A stretch of DNA of 64,000 nucleotides from Chytridium lagenaria (Eukaryota > Chytridiomycota > Chytridiomycetes > Chytridiales > Chytridiaceae). The stretch lies in the NCBI GenBank assembly GCA_025449115.1, contig JAHLKC010000068.1, positions 1 to 64,000 on the forward strand, in the 5' to 3' direction. The position numbers and the translations under genes are program-made. Shown here piece after piece: positions 1 through 14,060 of this stretch; the stretch's first letter is position 1; each line of letters begins with the position of its first letter. The notes beneath the pieces are model-generated. The model saw only the letters and a program-made list of their open reading frames with translations, did no database searches and was not told the origin of the DNA.

Positions 1-1173
1 ACATCAACAGCTCCCAAAAGTTCAACATTGACCCGCTCTACATCAACTGGAACAATGTCACCGTCAAGCAGCATGTCTCAAATGACCACTTCAAAAGCAT
101 CAACGTCAAGCTCAAGGCCATCGTCTTCAAGCAGTGCAAAGAGTCCTGATACGAGGCGACCGGAATCCAGTTCTACAGTCAGTTCTTCATCTTCTGCTGT
201 GAGAAGCTCATCTACTGTTGCTCCCAACGTGTCGACTACGCGAGTTTCCTCAAGCTCTCTTAAAGCCTCGTCAACGTCGAGCTCAAAGCCATCGTCTTCA
301 AGTAGCGCAAAGAGCTCTGATACAAGGCGACCGGAATCTAGCTCTACGGCCAAATCATCATCTACGGCTTTGCAAGGCTCGTCGTCCGCGCCGCACATGT
401 CTACCTCACGATCCATAACCAGCACTTCAAGGGTTTCTTCATCAAGCACCAAGGCTTCTTACGTGAGCAGTACAAAAGCTTCTGACACGAGAAGACCTGA
501 GTCTAGCTCCACTGCATTGTCTTCCTCCACGGCGTTGAGGAGTTCGTCTACGTCTACACGAAGCACCTCACGATCTTCATCTTCATCTTCATCTTCATCA
601 ATCCGCTCCACCTCAACCTCACCATCTTCCACGTCCCGCACAACTACAACAATTCGCACTTCCCAAACCATAGTCTACCGGAACCCCACAATCACACCTA
701 CCGCAACCATCGTTACAAAAATCACAACTCAGACTCGGACCTGGTCAAAACCTTCCTCAACAGCTCCGTGCTCAACTTGGGGCTACTCCATCACCTTTGC
801 ACCAAACAGCACAAGCTCACAAACCTCAACAGTAAAGAACGTCAGCGAGATGGAAAGCTCTCGTTCACGTGTCATCACTCTGTCAAATTCGCTGAAATCT
901 TCAACAGTGACATCGACTGCTGCAATTGCACCCGTCACTTCTACGACAGTCGCGGCTTCTCTAGCGAACTCGTCTGGTCCATCTGTGCTGCTAAAAGCTG
1001 CCGCCGCCCCCGCCGCCGTGCCAGCTCCTCAATACTCAACCCCTGTGACCGTGGCAGCTGTCTCAAAAGCAGTCAACGCGAATTCCGCAGGTGGAAGGGT
1101 TTCTCCCAAGTCTTCCATGACGTTGGTGGTGGGAATGGCGACATTCGTCGTTGCAATACTGGTACTGATATAG
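1..1173 (+). CDS. Ser/Thr-rich GPI-anchored surface protein (3' part)
   Basis: The reading frame is open from base 1 to the stop at 1171-1173, so the 5' end lies outside the window. Almost the whole product is Ser/Thr with Pro, Ala and Lys, typical of an O-glycosylated fungal wall or surface stalk. A short module containing DTRRPESSST occurs three times (about 147-180, 318-350 and 483-515), so the stalk grew partly by repeat duplication. The C-terminus has the layout of a GPI-attachment signal: a small-residue stretch (NANSAGG), a polar spacer and a terminal hydrophobic run (VVGMATFVVAILVLI) that ends at the stop. No catalytic domain is visible; any domain would be upstream. The antisense open frames come from the repeat composition. 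The GPI-protein class is fairly sure, the role unknown. Confidence 0.75.
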   Translation, partial: TSTAPKSSTLTRSTSTGTMSPSSSMSQMTTSKASTSSSRPSSSSSAKSPDTRRPESSSTVSSSSSAVRSSSTVAPNVSTTRVSSSSLKASSTSSSKPSSSSSAKSSDTRRPESSSTAKSSSTALQGSSSAPHMSTSRSITSTSRVSSSSTKASYVSSTKASDTRRPESSSTALSSSTALRSSSTSTRSTSRSSSSSSSSSIRSTSTSPSSTSRTTTTIRTSQTIVYRNPTITPTATIVTKITTQTRTWSKPSSTAPCSTWGYSITFAPNSTSSQTSTVKNVSEMESSRSRVITLSNSLKSSTVTSTAAIAPVTSTTVAASLANSSGPSVLLKAAAAPAAVPAPQYSTPVTVAAVSKAVNANSAGGRVSPKSSMTLVVGMATFVVAILVLI

Positions 1174-1812
1174 AAAGCGTCGATAAATGTTTATTATATG
1201 CCCAACTACAACGGTGTTTCCCTTGCGATTTAAATTAAGAGCTGATTAGTAGTAAATTAAATAAACTAAAAGAAATTTGGAAGTTAAAAGAAGCTAGAGG
1301 CAAATTTCTTTCTACAAGTTGGTTTAGATACTTAATGCTGGACGGCGATGGATGGGGGGAAAAAGTGCCGCCGAAAATGTGGTATTGTTGAAGTTGTAAT
1401 AAGACAAACAAAGACCTCGAATTCTTTGCAAACATTATTCACATGACTACTGGGAAGCACAATCTTTGCTCATAAAAAGTTTCGGAATAAAAAGGTATTC
1501 TCATGAAATAAAACACACTAGATCTGAGCCTGAACTACACAAGTGGGATATAAAACGAGAAGAAAGTGAAGGGCATGACTACTTAAAAGCATATTTTTGT
1601 TCGCTAAGTCCCAACGAAGATGGTATCCACATGAATAAAAAACACTAGAGGAACAAAAAAAAAATGTAAGAGAGTTGAGGGTGTGCATCTGCTAAAATAA
1701 CAACCAAGAAGAGCAAATAATTTTTTTGGAATCTACACATCAAACTAAACTGTTCACAACAAAAAAATAGGATAAAATATATAAAATAAACTACATATCA
1801 ACTCCATTTGTA
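1174..1812. other. Convergent 3' intergenic region
   Basis: A/T-rich spacer between the stop of the plus-strand GPI protein and the stop of the minus-strand RRM protein. It holds poly(A) runs (about 1660-1672, 1760-1790) that would suit 3' UTRs of both genes. I see no further gene. Confidence 0.6.
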
Positions 1813-4800
1813 TCATCGCGGCCGTCCATATCCACCCCTTTCCGTCCTACCACCATACGGATGGTGCCGTTGTCCACCCCTGCCTCCTCCTCTACTATGC
1901 TCATAACGTTCATGATGCCCACTTCCACCATTATGCATAGGTGGTGGAGGATAATCGTACCCACCGCCTCCTCCACGATACGGCGGACGATCAGGTGGCG
2001 CCCCCATCCCCGCAGGCGGTCCATGAGGAGGAGGAGGGCCATTATGCGAAGAAGGAGGGAAAGATGAAGGATGATGATGAGGGGGTTGATGTGGATGACC
2101 GTGAGGTGGACCATGTTGAGGAAGGGGAGGAGGCGCATTGTGGGGATAATGAGGGGGAGGTGGAAAGGAAGAAGACGAAGGATGAGGGGGGTAGGCATTA
2201 TGATGTTGAGAGGGTGGGGGCCCCTGCCCATATACATCGCGATGGTCGTACCCATCGTCGTAGCGAGACCCTCGACCTGGGCCCCTTCCAGGTGGTGGCC
2301 CACGCGGAGTCGGCTGATCCTGTGAACCAGTATAAGACGATGACGGAGGTCCGTAAGGGTTATAACGGTGCTTCCCACCTCCTCCAGGCCCACCAGAGCC
2401 TACTCCTCTTCTATCCTGCTGATGATGTGGGTCATAAGAGCCCCGATCCAGTCCCATCCCAATTTCACGTTCAGGTGGCCTTCCCCCACCACCTCTTTCT
2501 CCGTTCACGGGCATGGCATTGACAGAGCTCAAAGAGGCTGGTGGAGCACGCTGTCTGGACTGCGCACTCCCTAGTCCACCTTGACCTACTGACTTGCCCA
2601 CTACGGCAGTGGTACTTGACCCGATCGTAACGGTCCCATCAGATTTGATATGAATGGGGGAGGAGTATTAACACCATGCGCGGCAGCCGATGCCGCAGCC
2701 GCCGCAGCCGCCGCCACAGCCGCTGCTGCACCAGCAGAAGCTGGGAGAGAAGATGGCGGATGAGCGAGTGTCGGAGGAGCCGGATTGCTATGCGGAGAGG
2801 GCCGGGTGGCATTCCGACCATATGATGGACCCCATGCGGTCCTTGTGGAGGTGGGCCCATCATCATCGGAGGCGGGGGACCACCCCTTGAGGCTGAGGCT
2901 GAGGATGAGGATAGGGCGGCTGGGGATAGGGAGGGTAGGTCTGCTGTGGCTGTATTGGCGCTGGTGGGTAAGGCGGTTGTTGAGGCTGCGGTGCCGGATG
3001 TTGATAATTCCTTCGCTCCTCCATTTGCATATGGATCCATATAAGCCGTTGGCGGGGGTGGAGGGCCATGTGAATAAGCTTCAGGCCCTGCAGGAGGTTG
3101 AGCTTGTGGTTGAGGTGGATGATGGTGGTGATAGGCAGCCGCTCCATTCGAATCCGCACCCGATCCAGCTCCAGCTTGCGCGACGGACGGATAATATGTG
3201 GCAGCAACAGCAGTCGCAGAGGCTGGATTACTGCCATAGGCTCCTGCTGCCTGCTGCTGTTGGTAGTATTGTGCAGAAGCCGGATCAGCGTAATAGGCAG
3301 CATAATGAGCTGCTCCTGCATTAGGGTCTGCGGGATTAGCAGCAGCAGCTCCATATTGAGCCGTAGCACCAGACGTCAACGGCGCGGGCAGCGGTGGTTG
3401 AGAATGCTGTGGCGGGTAAGCCACGGGCGTAGTCACGGAACTTCCATCAGCATAAGCGGGAGCTTGAGCTTGTGGTGGAGCTGAAGTGGCTGCATAACCA
3501 TACGATGCATAGACCGCTTGCTGCTGCTGATGTTGTTGCTGCTGCTGCTGGTAAGCATTTGCATAATATGCTGCTGCTTGCTGCTGCTGCTGGTGCTCCG
3601 TCGGAGCCACACCATAGCCCAATGACGCGTAGTATTGTTGATAAGCAGCAGCATCATATGCAGAAGGTGCCGCAGCGGCAGCTGGAGCTGCTACTACGCC
3701 TTTTGTCATAAAGGATGCTGGATTTCGTAATGACCCTGCCTCATCTGGCTTCTTAGCCGTTGGTGGCAACGCCTTCTTTACTTCAACCTAAGCAATGTAT
3801 CAAGAAACATCACTGCAGAAGTACAGCCCAATTAAAACTTACCAATTTTCCTTCGACGTTAACACCGCCAGTACGTTTTTGCAGGTCCATGATTCTGGAA
3901 ACAGCGTCCATGCCACTTCCCCGTGAATCACTACCAAATACAACAAAAGCAAATCCACGAGAGCGCCCAGTTGTGCGGTCCATCATCACTTTGGCTTCGG
4001 CAATGTGGCCATAAACGGACAGAGATGATGTCAAAATTGCGTCCGTAACAGAAGAACTCAGACCACCGAGAAAAACTTTGTTACCAGCAGCCGTTGCGGC
4101 ATCTTCTACAGGTGCCGCATGCTGTAGAGGTGCTGCGACTTCTGCCCCATAGTATTCCGCTGAATACGGGTATGGATACTGTGAAATCCCTGCACCAGGA
4201 TCAGAAGCAGTAGATGAAGTGGAGCCAGCTGCTGCGGATGCATGAGAAGGATCTTGCCGAGGAACTGCCGGCTTTGGATCAATCTAATAGTACAAGTAAG
4301 AGCCTATTCATATAGTATAAAAGGACATCCTACCGGCTTGCCATTCAGAATATGCCCACTCTTTCTTAGCGTTGCTTCCATTCCAGCCACGGTTTCAAAC
4401 ATCACAAAACCAAATCCACGCGACCGACCAGTTGTTGCATCAATCATGACCTTGACGTCCTTGACTGTCCCAAACTGGGAGAAATAGTTTCGAACGGCAG
4501 CTGTTTTCAAAGCATTGTTAAAAATATCATCATTTAAACAACAAGATAAAAAAAATCCCTAGATAAATATTTTTCGTAGGCATTTCCTACACAAAAGCAA
4601 AGGTGTACAAAAACAAAGGCTAAATCTAATACACCCTGCCAAGCATAAACCTAGCAGGAGCCAGTTGGAAGCAGGCCAAGAGTGAATACTATCATTGTCC
4701 TTACCCTCCGTTGTTTCACTGCTAAGTCCACCCACAAATATTTTGCTGCATCACGCAAATACCACAAAGCATGAAGTTCCGCATGCCAAGTTTATATCAG

Positions 4801-5461
4801 TTGCGTTCCGTTGGGGTTTAAATATTTTTCAACGGGTGATAGCGGTTCGATGCGGGTGAGTTTTTGAGGTGTTGTGCAGGCCGAAAGAATGGGATTAAGG
4901 TGATGAATAAGGAGAAGAAAGGTATGGATCGGTCAGAAAAAAGGGTAAACATTCGAATAAAGAAAAACGTGCTTTTACAAACGCAAAAAGAGTGGGCTGA
5001 AGAAAAAAAAAAATGAACAAGCTAAACGGTACTAGGGAAACTGTGTAGACAGAAGATTAATGCAGAGTGAATTGGGTAACACTGCGAAGGCAGGCAGTAA
5101 CTAGTAACTCCATCCATCGCGATGGAACAAAATGAAGCAAGTCTAACTAGGGGATGCGGTGAGGGAGGTGTAAAAAGAGGCAGAGAAAAGGATGACTAGA
5201 CGGAACGACCCTTCATTTATCACAGAGGTGAGAAAGAAGAAGAGAGAGATAGCTTGAAAGATGCCTGAGCATGAAGAGGTGGTTGCATTACCTTTCTGCA
5301 GGCTGGTTCTCAAGTTTTACTCCAGAAGCTGAGGGGTGGGCACGACCTAGTAAGTACCAATAAAGTTTAGATATAGATAGGAGGTATGCAAAGGGCAGTT
5401 TAAAGAACATTCTCTAACCATAGGTAGCCAACTCTGTCCCAGGTTGGAAGAAGTGGGCCAT
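1813..5461 (-). CDS. hnRNP-like RNA-binding protein: two RRMs, Gln/Ala-rich middle, RGG tail
   Basis: Six exons were traced from splice sites: 5461-5419, 5346-5292, 4745-4705, 4500-4334, 4283-3843, then 3787 onward. The start is an ATG followed by AHFFQPGTELATYG. RRM1 begins KIFVGGLSSETTE and has RNP1 GRSRGFGFVMF; RRM2 begins KVFLGGLSS, has RNP1 GRSRGFAFVVF and ends VEVKKALPP. This is the tandem-RRM architecture of Hrp1/DAZAP1/Musashi-like proteins. After the RRMs come long Tyr/Gln/Ala-rich and His/Pro-rich prion-like stretches and a C-terminal GGG/RGG segment. The probable role is mRNA 3'-end processing, transport or translation control. The last exon changes frame twice (near 2815 and near 2650), while all three successive frames have the same biased composition; I read these as single-base errors, though small introns are possible. 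The intron at 5291-4746 is unusually long for the window. Confidence 0.85.
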
Positions 5462-5713
5462 TTTGAAATTTTGAAAGTTTACAAATGAAGGTCACAATGG
5501 ATGTAAAATGCATTCATCGAACTTTGCGTCAAGTTTTTCTGCCAAACTGCTACTTTGATAGTATAATATTTAAAAGATACATATGGGATGGTTGGACACG
5601 TCCATCTTTTTAATGCTATTCTGGAACAGACCATCGTAAACACAGCTGATTTATGATTCCGTGCTTTAAACTGTTGGCTCCTTGATCCGCGTTACCCGAA
5701 TCTAAACTTCTTC

Positions 5714-6265
5714 CTAAACATCTCGCTCAACAGCATAGATAAATTTGTTGTCGACCGTTAAAACGATCTCGCGCTCACTTAAGGCAACTGTGAAGAACGA
5801 AAAGGTTACAGAAGGAAGGATTTAAAACAAAAAAAAAAAAATTGGGATCGAAAAGAGTTACTAATGGGTCAGGCAATCTAATACGAGAAACGGAAATGGG
5901 GAGGCTCACCTGTTATCCGTCTCAGTTTCTCGTGACTGGAGCCAACAATCCTTTTTGAGTCGCTTACGAGCCCAAAAAGAGATTTGGGAAGGTTTGAATG
6001 CGGAGGGTTTGAAGACTTTAATAAATGCCGAACGGCAACAATTAGTTTGATGTTCTCTAGAGTCTTATTCTCTATTCGTAAACTTTTACACCTTCAATGC
6101 AAGATCGAAGGTGAAGAAAGCGACGACGTATCAGACGGAAACAGCTCCTACCGCCAGCAAAGCGCCATTCTTTAGTGAGATTATATGGATGGATGCGGAC
6201 GGTTGCAGCGAGCTCTTGAGGGAAGCTAATGCTCGATGAGCCTCGGCCTCTTCATCAGTGGCCAT
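5714..6265 (-). CDS. LAMTOR4-like Ragulator/EGO subunit (roadblock-type small protein)
   Basis: A three-exon gene too fragmented to show as a long open frame: exon 1 6265-6152, exon 2 about 6063-5910, exon 3 5787-5714, with GT-AG junctions and phases that add up to 113 residues. The start is an ATG (MATDEEAEAHRAL). The middle has NGALLA and LIVAVRHLL. The C-terminal half (HEKLRRITVALSEREIVLTV, then NKFIYAVER) matches the pattern of animal LAMTOR4 (FKRLSVVF, HTLLVTV, RVFVVKR), and the length is close to its 99 residues. LAMTOR4 is a roadblock-fold subunit of the lysosomal/vacuolar Ragulator that holds Rag GTPases for TORC1 activation. The exon 2 acceptor is ambiguous by up to about 10 bases. 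It is divergent from SRP9, 395 bp apart. The family call is by eye and needs a profile search. Confidence 0.6.
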
Positions 6266-6660
6266 GTCTCAATGGCAGCGTTGCACAAACCTACAGTATA
6301 ATCGCTGGAGGACTTCAGGAAAAAAAAAAAGACCTACCTAACCGCAAACTTGACTGTCAAAAGATCGACTATTGAATCACTTTCCGCTTAGGCGTTAGTT
6401 CCGATTCGGACTTCAATGCTTCTTTCTCTAGATTTTTTTGTTTTGCTGGCGTTGGCACAATATGGAAAAAACATTTTGATTTATTACAAGTGAGAGCATC
6501 AGATACTCTCATTCTAACCTTTTTTAATCGAAAGAGTCTACGTTCCATCAGCATACATATTAGTATGCTTTCCGTGACGAATGCTTTTAAACCTGTTTGA
6601 GACGTCTCGGAGCAATTTTTCGCACCCTGGCAAAAAGAAGTTTTCCCAAAACGAACCAAC
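6266..6660. promoter_or_regulatory. Bidirectional promoter region, LAMTOR4-like / SRP9
   Basis: A 395 bp spacer separates two divergent start codons. It is A/T-rich with a poly(A) tract near 6319-6330. A short minus-strand open frame here starts on the palindromic CATG of the SRP9 start codon and has no recognisable content, so I treat it as chance. Confidence 0.4.
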
Positions 6661-7446
6661 ATGGTTTATATTGACAACTGGGATGAGTTTCAGAAGGCGG
6701 TTGAGGATTTGTACATGAATGCACCAAAGAGAGTATGTGTTGAGCTACGATGGCATCATGTATATGATGCTATGTAAATTTGGGTCGTTTTGTGCAGCCG
6801 TGGGATTGAAACATACATCGCGAAGGCTGGCATCGTACATGGCTGATGCACAATCCCTTACATAGAAAAGGGATTGGTCTTTGGAAATACCTCTTGCTGC
6901 TCATTTTATTCTTTGCCTGCCTCAAACTATCGCTAATGCATGTCTTCACCTTATTCCATTAGTCTCGTTTTGTCGTCAAGTACAGACACTGTGATGGTGA
7001 TCTTGTGTTAAAGATTTCAGACGGACCTTCGGTGAGCATATCTAGTTCATGATCATCACTGTTGATTCTCATTGGTTGTATTAGACAATAAAATACAGAA
7101 CGGACAGACAGCAGGATATTAAGAAACTTGAGAAGCTGACCATGTCTCTCATGCTTAAAATGCAGAGGCGAAAGGTCGCTGCTCCCCCTCCTTTGCAGCC
7201 TGCAGCTCCAGCAACACCAGTACTTGTGACAGGTATGGTGCTAAGCTTCCTTCGGTTTTTCTGATTGAGATTACTCTCTTGTCATGTGTTCCTATGACTG
7301 ATAGTTTGTTTGCCATAGAATCTCCTTTCGTGAACACTTCAAAAACCGCCACCACAATTCCATCTGTTACTGCCACCAACTCAAGTGTTCCTAAGGCAAG
7401 CCCCGCATCAAATCAGCAGAACAAAAAGAAAAAGAAGAAGCGGTGA
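6661..7446 (+). CDS. SRP9: Signal recognition particle 9 kDa subunit (SRP9)
   Basis: Four exons (6661-6732, 6963-7031, 7085-7232, 7319-7446) join without any frame problem into 138 residues. The N-terminus (MVYIDNWDEFQKAVEDLY) and the core (RFVVKYRHCDGDLVLKISDG, then IKYRTDRQQDIKKLEKL) are typical of SRP9, which pairs with SRP14 to bind the Alu domain of SRP RNA and pause elongation. The protein is longer than human SRP9 (86 residues) because of a Pro/Ala/Thr-rich extension ending in a lysine run (KKKKKKR), which may aid RNA binding. The introns have canonical GTATGT/GTGAGC/GTATGG donors. This is one of the clean genes of the window and a useful control for the indel question. Confidence 0.9.
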
Positions 7447-7682
7447 AAGGCGTAGCAATCTTGATAACTCTTGTTTGCCAATCCTCCAGCTTTACATAAT
7501 CTTGTTTTCCCATTTTTTTCCACATTGCCGGCTTCTAGAGGAGTCATAAAGTACTTATTCTCTTCCAATTCAGCTCCTCCTTTTTCATTATTTCATATAC
7601 AAATCTTTATGGTTGTTTGGGCTCAACAAAGAATTGTCACCTTTGTAGCATTTTATTTTTGGGGGCTTCTTTTTTTGGGGTC

Positions 7683-10952
<3,270 letters not shown>

Positions 10953-11227
10953 CGGCTTCTCCAATCTGGCATTACAATAATTCTGTAGCTTTTTACACAT
11001 ACCCATTCCTTAAATAAACGCATAACTACCGCAAGCATACTAGAGGAGCGGAAAGCAACGTCTAAGCCACGCACTTTGAAATGTGTCTTCTTTGAATATA
11101 ATTAAACCAAAGATTTTCGCATGGGAAATCTCGCTAAACTTCCTGTAGTGGCTAATTTTGGGGATGGAAATCACCTCATATCGACGTGACCAAACTGATT
11201 CTTTAAAGATACCAAAGGTTGTTAAGT

Positions 11228-13115
11228 ATGAGTGCTACTGCTATCCGAGGAGGTAGTCTTCTTCGCCTTGCCGAGATTCAGGCAAAGCTCCTTGCGTTTG
11301 CGTTGTTACTTTCGATACTGGTTTCTGTCAGCACCAAAGTCGCCTTTGATGCTATTCAAAGTGTCTCGGAGATCCACTATTCTTTTATCAATAACACAAT
11401 CCATCCAGCAGCCCTTGCAGTAGTTTGATGCCACCTCTATATGTTAACTGATCATTTTTATAGTTGTTGCGATAACAATCGTGTACGATGTTTATGGTTT
11501 GATAATGTACTCATACCACATCCGTGTTGGAGAGGCGCGATGATGCATCTTGCTATTCTCCTTCCAACTGTCCTCAGCATTGAATGCTCAACTTAGTCGT
11601 TACTACTATGTTTTTCAAACCTATCTCTCGCATCGCGATGATCTTTTCAGTCTTTTTCGCGTATTGGATGTGTATGTTTTACCTTACACATTATCTTTGA
11701 CCTTTTATCAAGCGAATATTCTCTATAGCGTTGTTTTATGTGAACGCAAGCCTGTCTTAGCCAGCATTGAATGAAGCATCAAAGGAGGCTCGCGTTGATA
11801 GCGATGAGAGGACACCGTGGAGTGTAATAATAATCACGGTAAGCTCATCCTATTTCTCCTGTGCGCATCGTCTTTTATCACAATTATCTAACCATCAGAA
11901 GGCCGCAAAGCTTACTTTTCTTCCTTTAAGTTTTGTAAGCTTGACAATAGCAATTCAGCTGGGCAGAAACGTATACTTTTGATTGCAGCAAACATTGTAC
12001 TATACCTCGCGCAGTTCCATGCCTTAAGATCGGTTTGTACAGCATTTTTTGTCCTCTATTCGATCTTTCTAATCTAATTCTCTTTGCTCTTTAAAGAGTC
12101 AGGGGATTATGCTTGAAGAAAAGGGGCGAACTCTAAAAATTATAGTTCTGCTTGCCGGCCTAATCACATCAAAAGTAACTCCTTAGAATAATGCAACGAG
12201 ATTCTTACAAGCAATTTAGTCTTAGTCTTCTTGCGAGCCTCAAATTTCCACGACCCGTGAGTTAACAACCCACTTTAAAATAGCTACTAACACGTATTAG
12301 CTTTGTTTTGGCTCTTTTGTGTTGCCCAAATACTATCGGAGCGTGTATTCCCAAGGTTCTCAAAGATTTTAGCATGGATGAAGAAACTTTTTCGCTACGG
12401 AAAGTCAGGGCGCGCTGTATTTCCAGAAGAAGAAGTTGATCTTGGGGATGGAAGTAATGCGGTGCTTCCGGTCTATGAAGTAGCTTTTGTGGATCCGATA
12501 AGTACCGACATTCAGGTTGACGTTGCAAAAGTTATGTCTAAAAATGACGTGACTACAACAAAAAATCCGATCGATACGGAAGTCTCGTCTACTGGAGGCT
12601 CCTCTGAAGGAGGCCAAGTAATTAATCCTCCCATAAGAAAGAAGGTTGCCGATTGCTTGTCATGCAGATTTATTCGAAGAGGATGGGTTAAGGGTACATA
12701 AACGAGTTGAACCGAAGGAAGATCATGATGTCACTAGTGAAACGCTACCAGGTACTGGAATCTTAAATAAGCCAAATGAAGAACTTGCCCTCTCAAAGCG
12801 CACCTATTTTTCAAAATCAAGCGAAAACGGCTCAGTAAAGCCATTTATTTCGTCCTTCGTTCTCGGGAAGAATTTATATTAGTCAGCCAATTGCAAAAAG
12901 TGGGAGAAGACAGTTCTGATTCAAAGTCAATTCAGGCTCCTACGTATCTTGCTAAAGTTTCAAAACGAGTCAAGAGGAACGTCAAACACGCTGTTACAGT
13001 TGTTTGCGACACATATACGCCGGCACGAAATGACCTTATATTTGCTTGCTACGCTTCTTCATTTGGTGGACGGTTTGCGCCATTCTACTTCAAAGAATTG
13101 ACAGTGGGAGCGTAG
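11228..13115 (+). CDS. Multi-pass membrane protein, GPCR-like topology, unknown family
   Basis: A series of short exons and frames gives several hydrophobic helices in order: KLLAFALLLSILVSV (11280s), VAITIVYDVYGLIMY (11470s), a third near 11550, RIAMIFSVFFAYWMCM (about 11625-11675), IFSIALFYV (11725), LLIAANIVLYLAQF (11980s), IIVLLAGLI (12140s) and LFWLFCVAQIL (12300s). A long hydrophilic, presumably cytosolic tail rich in acidic and Ser/Thr residues follows from about 12380 to 13115. In the tail the frame changes near 12665 and near 12855 while both sides remain protein-like. About seven helices plus a long C-tail resembles a receptor, but I see no family signature. Exons in the helical part are not firmly resolved. 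Confidence 0.45.
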
Positions 13116-13668
13116 ACATCTATACGGTACAAAAAAATGTCTCTTTTCTGCTTTGCGTACATCATGTTGGAATTGGTTTTGGAAAGCATATTTATGATAG
13201 TCGAAAAGTATCGAGAAGGTAATTTTGTTTTCTTCCCCATTGGAAGTCCATATTCTAATTGCATTTTTCTTAAGACATTCCATATGGAGAAGCCGTAAGG
13301 CTGAACATCCCACATTCCATTACTTTGATATTACATCAAGTATACTTTAATATCTCTTGCTTTGCTGGCTACCAGTATCTTCTCGGATATGGCTAATCGC
13401 TCTCAATTGAAATTGAAAGCTGAACAAAGGAAAATACTTTAGAAAAAGGACGCATCACCTCCCAAAAAAAGAAAGGGACTTAAATCGTCATCTGGAAGTC
13501 TGCAGTTGAGAAGTATTGTCTGAAAGGTGATTTAATTGCCATGGCCTACTTCTTTACATTGATTTCAGCTTTTCAATTGAGAGGCATTGTATTGATGATA
13601 ACTAAGGAGTGATTAAAGACAAGCGATAGCATCGGAAGGCCGAAAGAAGCATTGATTTTCCAACACAT

Positions 13669-13711
13669 TGCTTTTACGAATCTAGTGACAGTGCTTTTAC
13701 GAATCTAGTGA
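13669..13711. repeat. Short direct repeat, two copies of 20 bp
   Basis: TGCTTTTACGAATCTAGTGA occurs at 13669-13688 and again at 13692-13711, a perfect tandem duplication with a 23 bp period. Confidence 0.85.
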
Positions 13712-14034
13712 ACGTGTTTCTTTTACGGTGTATTCATGGCTGTCTTTCCACCATCTGTGATTGAATGAAAAACATCACAAGACGTCGTGTTCCTTGTGCC
13801 AGGCAAACAAAGCCGGCTTACTATCACAATTAAGGATCCGGCCGGCGCTTGAGCTGATCATCGTAATGCGCAAGTGGAAAATTGGAGATGCAATTGCCAA
13901 CTTTACGCCGCGAGAATTGCGAAAGTGAAAGCAAACTCACGAAGGCTGGCAAGTCCGATGAGGAACAAAACTTGCCGCGGCAAAAAGATTTAATTGATTG
14001 CAGATTTCAAAATTCCTAGAAGACTTGAATATGT

Positions 14035-14060
14035 GACGGCAAAAAGACGGCAAAAAGACG
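14035..14060. repeat. 11 bp tandem repeat
   Basis: The unit GACGGCAAAAA is present twice in a row followed by a partial third copy (GACG). Confidence 0.8.

Noticed and set aside
78..671. Acidic minus-strand open frames opposite the Ser-rich protein
   Set aside because: Asp/Glu/Val-rich text is the automatic antisense of Ser/Thr codon repeats; no start context or family motif.
1941..3711. Plus-strand open frames opposite the RRM protein
   Set aside because: They mirror Gln/Pro/Ala/Gly repeats of the minus-strand gene, whose RRMs and splice sites are clear.
6369..6662. 97-residue minus-strand frame next to SRP9
   Set aside because: It starts on the palindromic CATG of the SRP9 start and has no recognisable features.
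12891..13115. SH3 domain at the end of the membrane protein (CDTYTPARND resembles an SH3 start)
   Set aside because: The following residues do not continue the SH3 pattern in any frame, so the resemblance is too short to claim.
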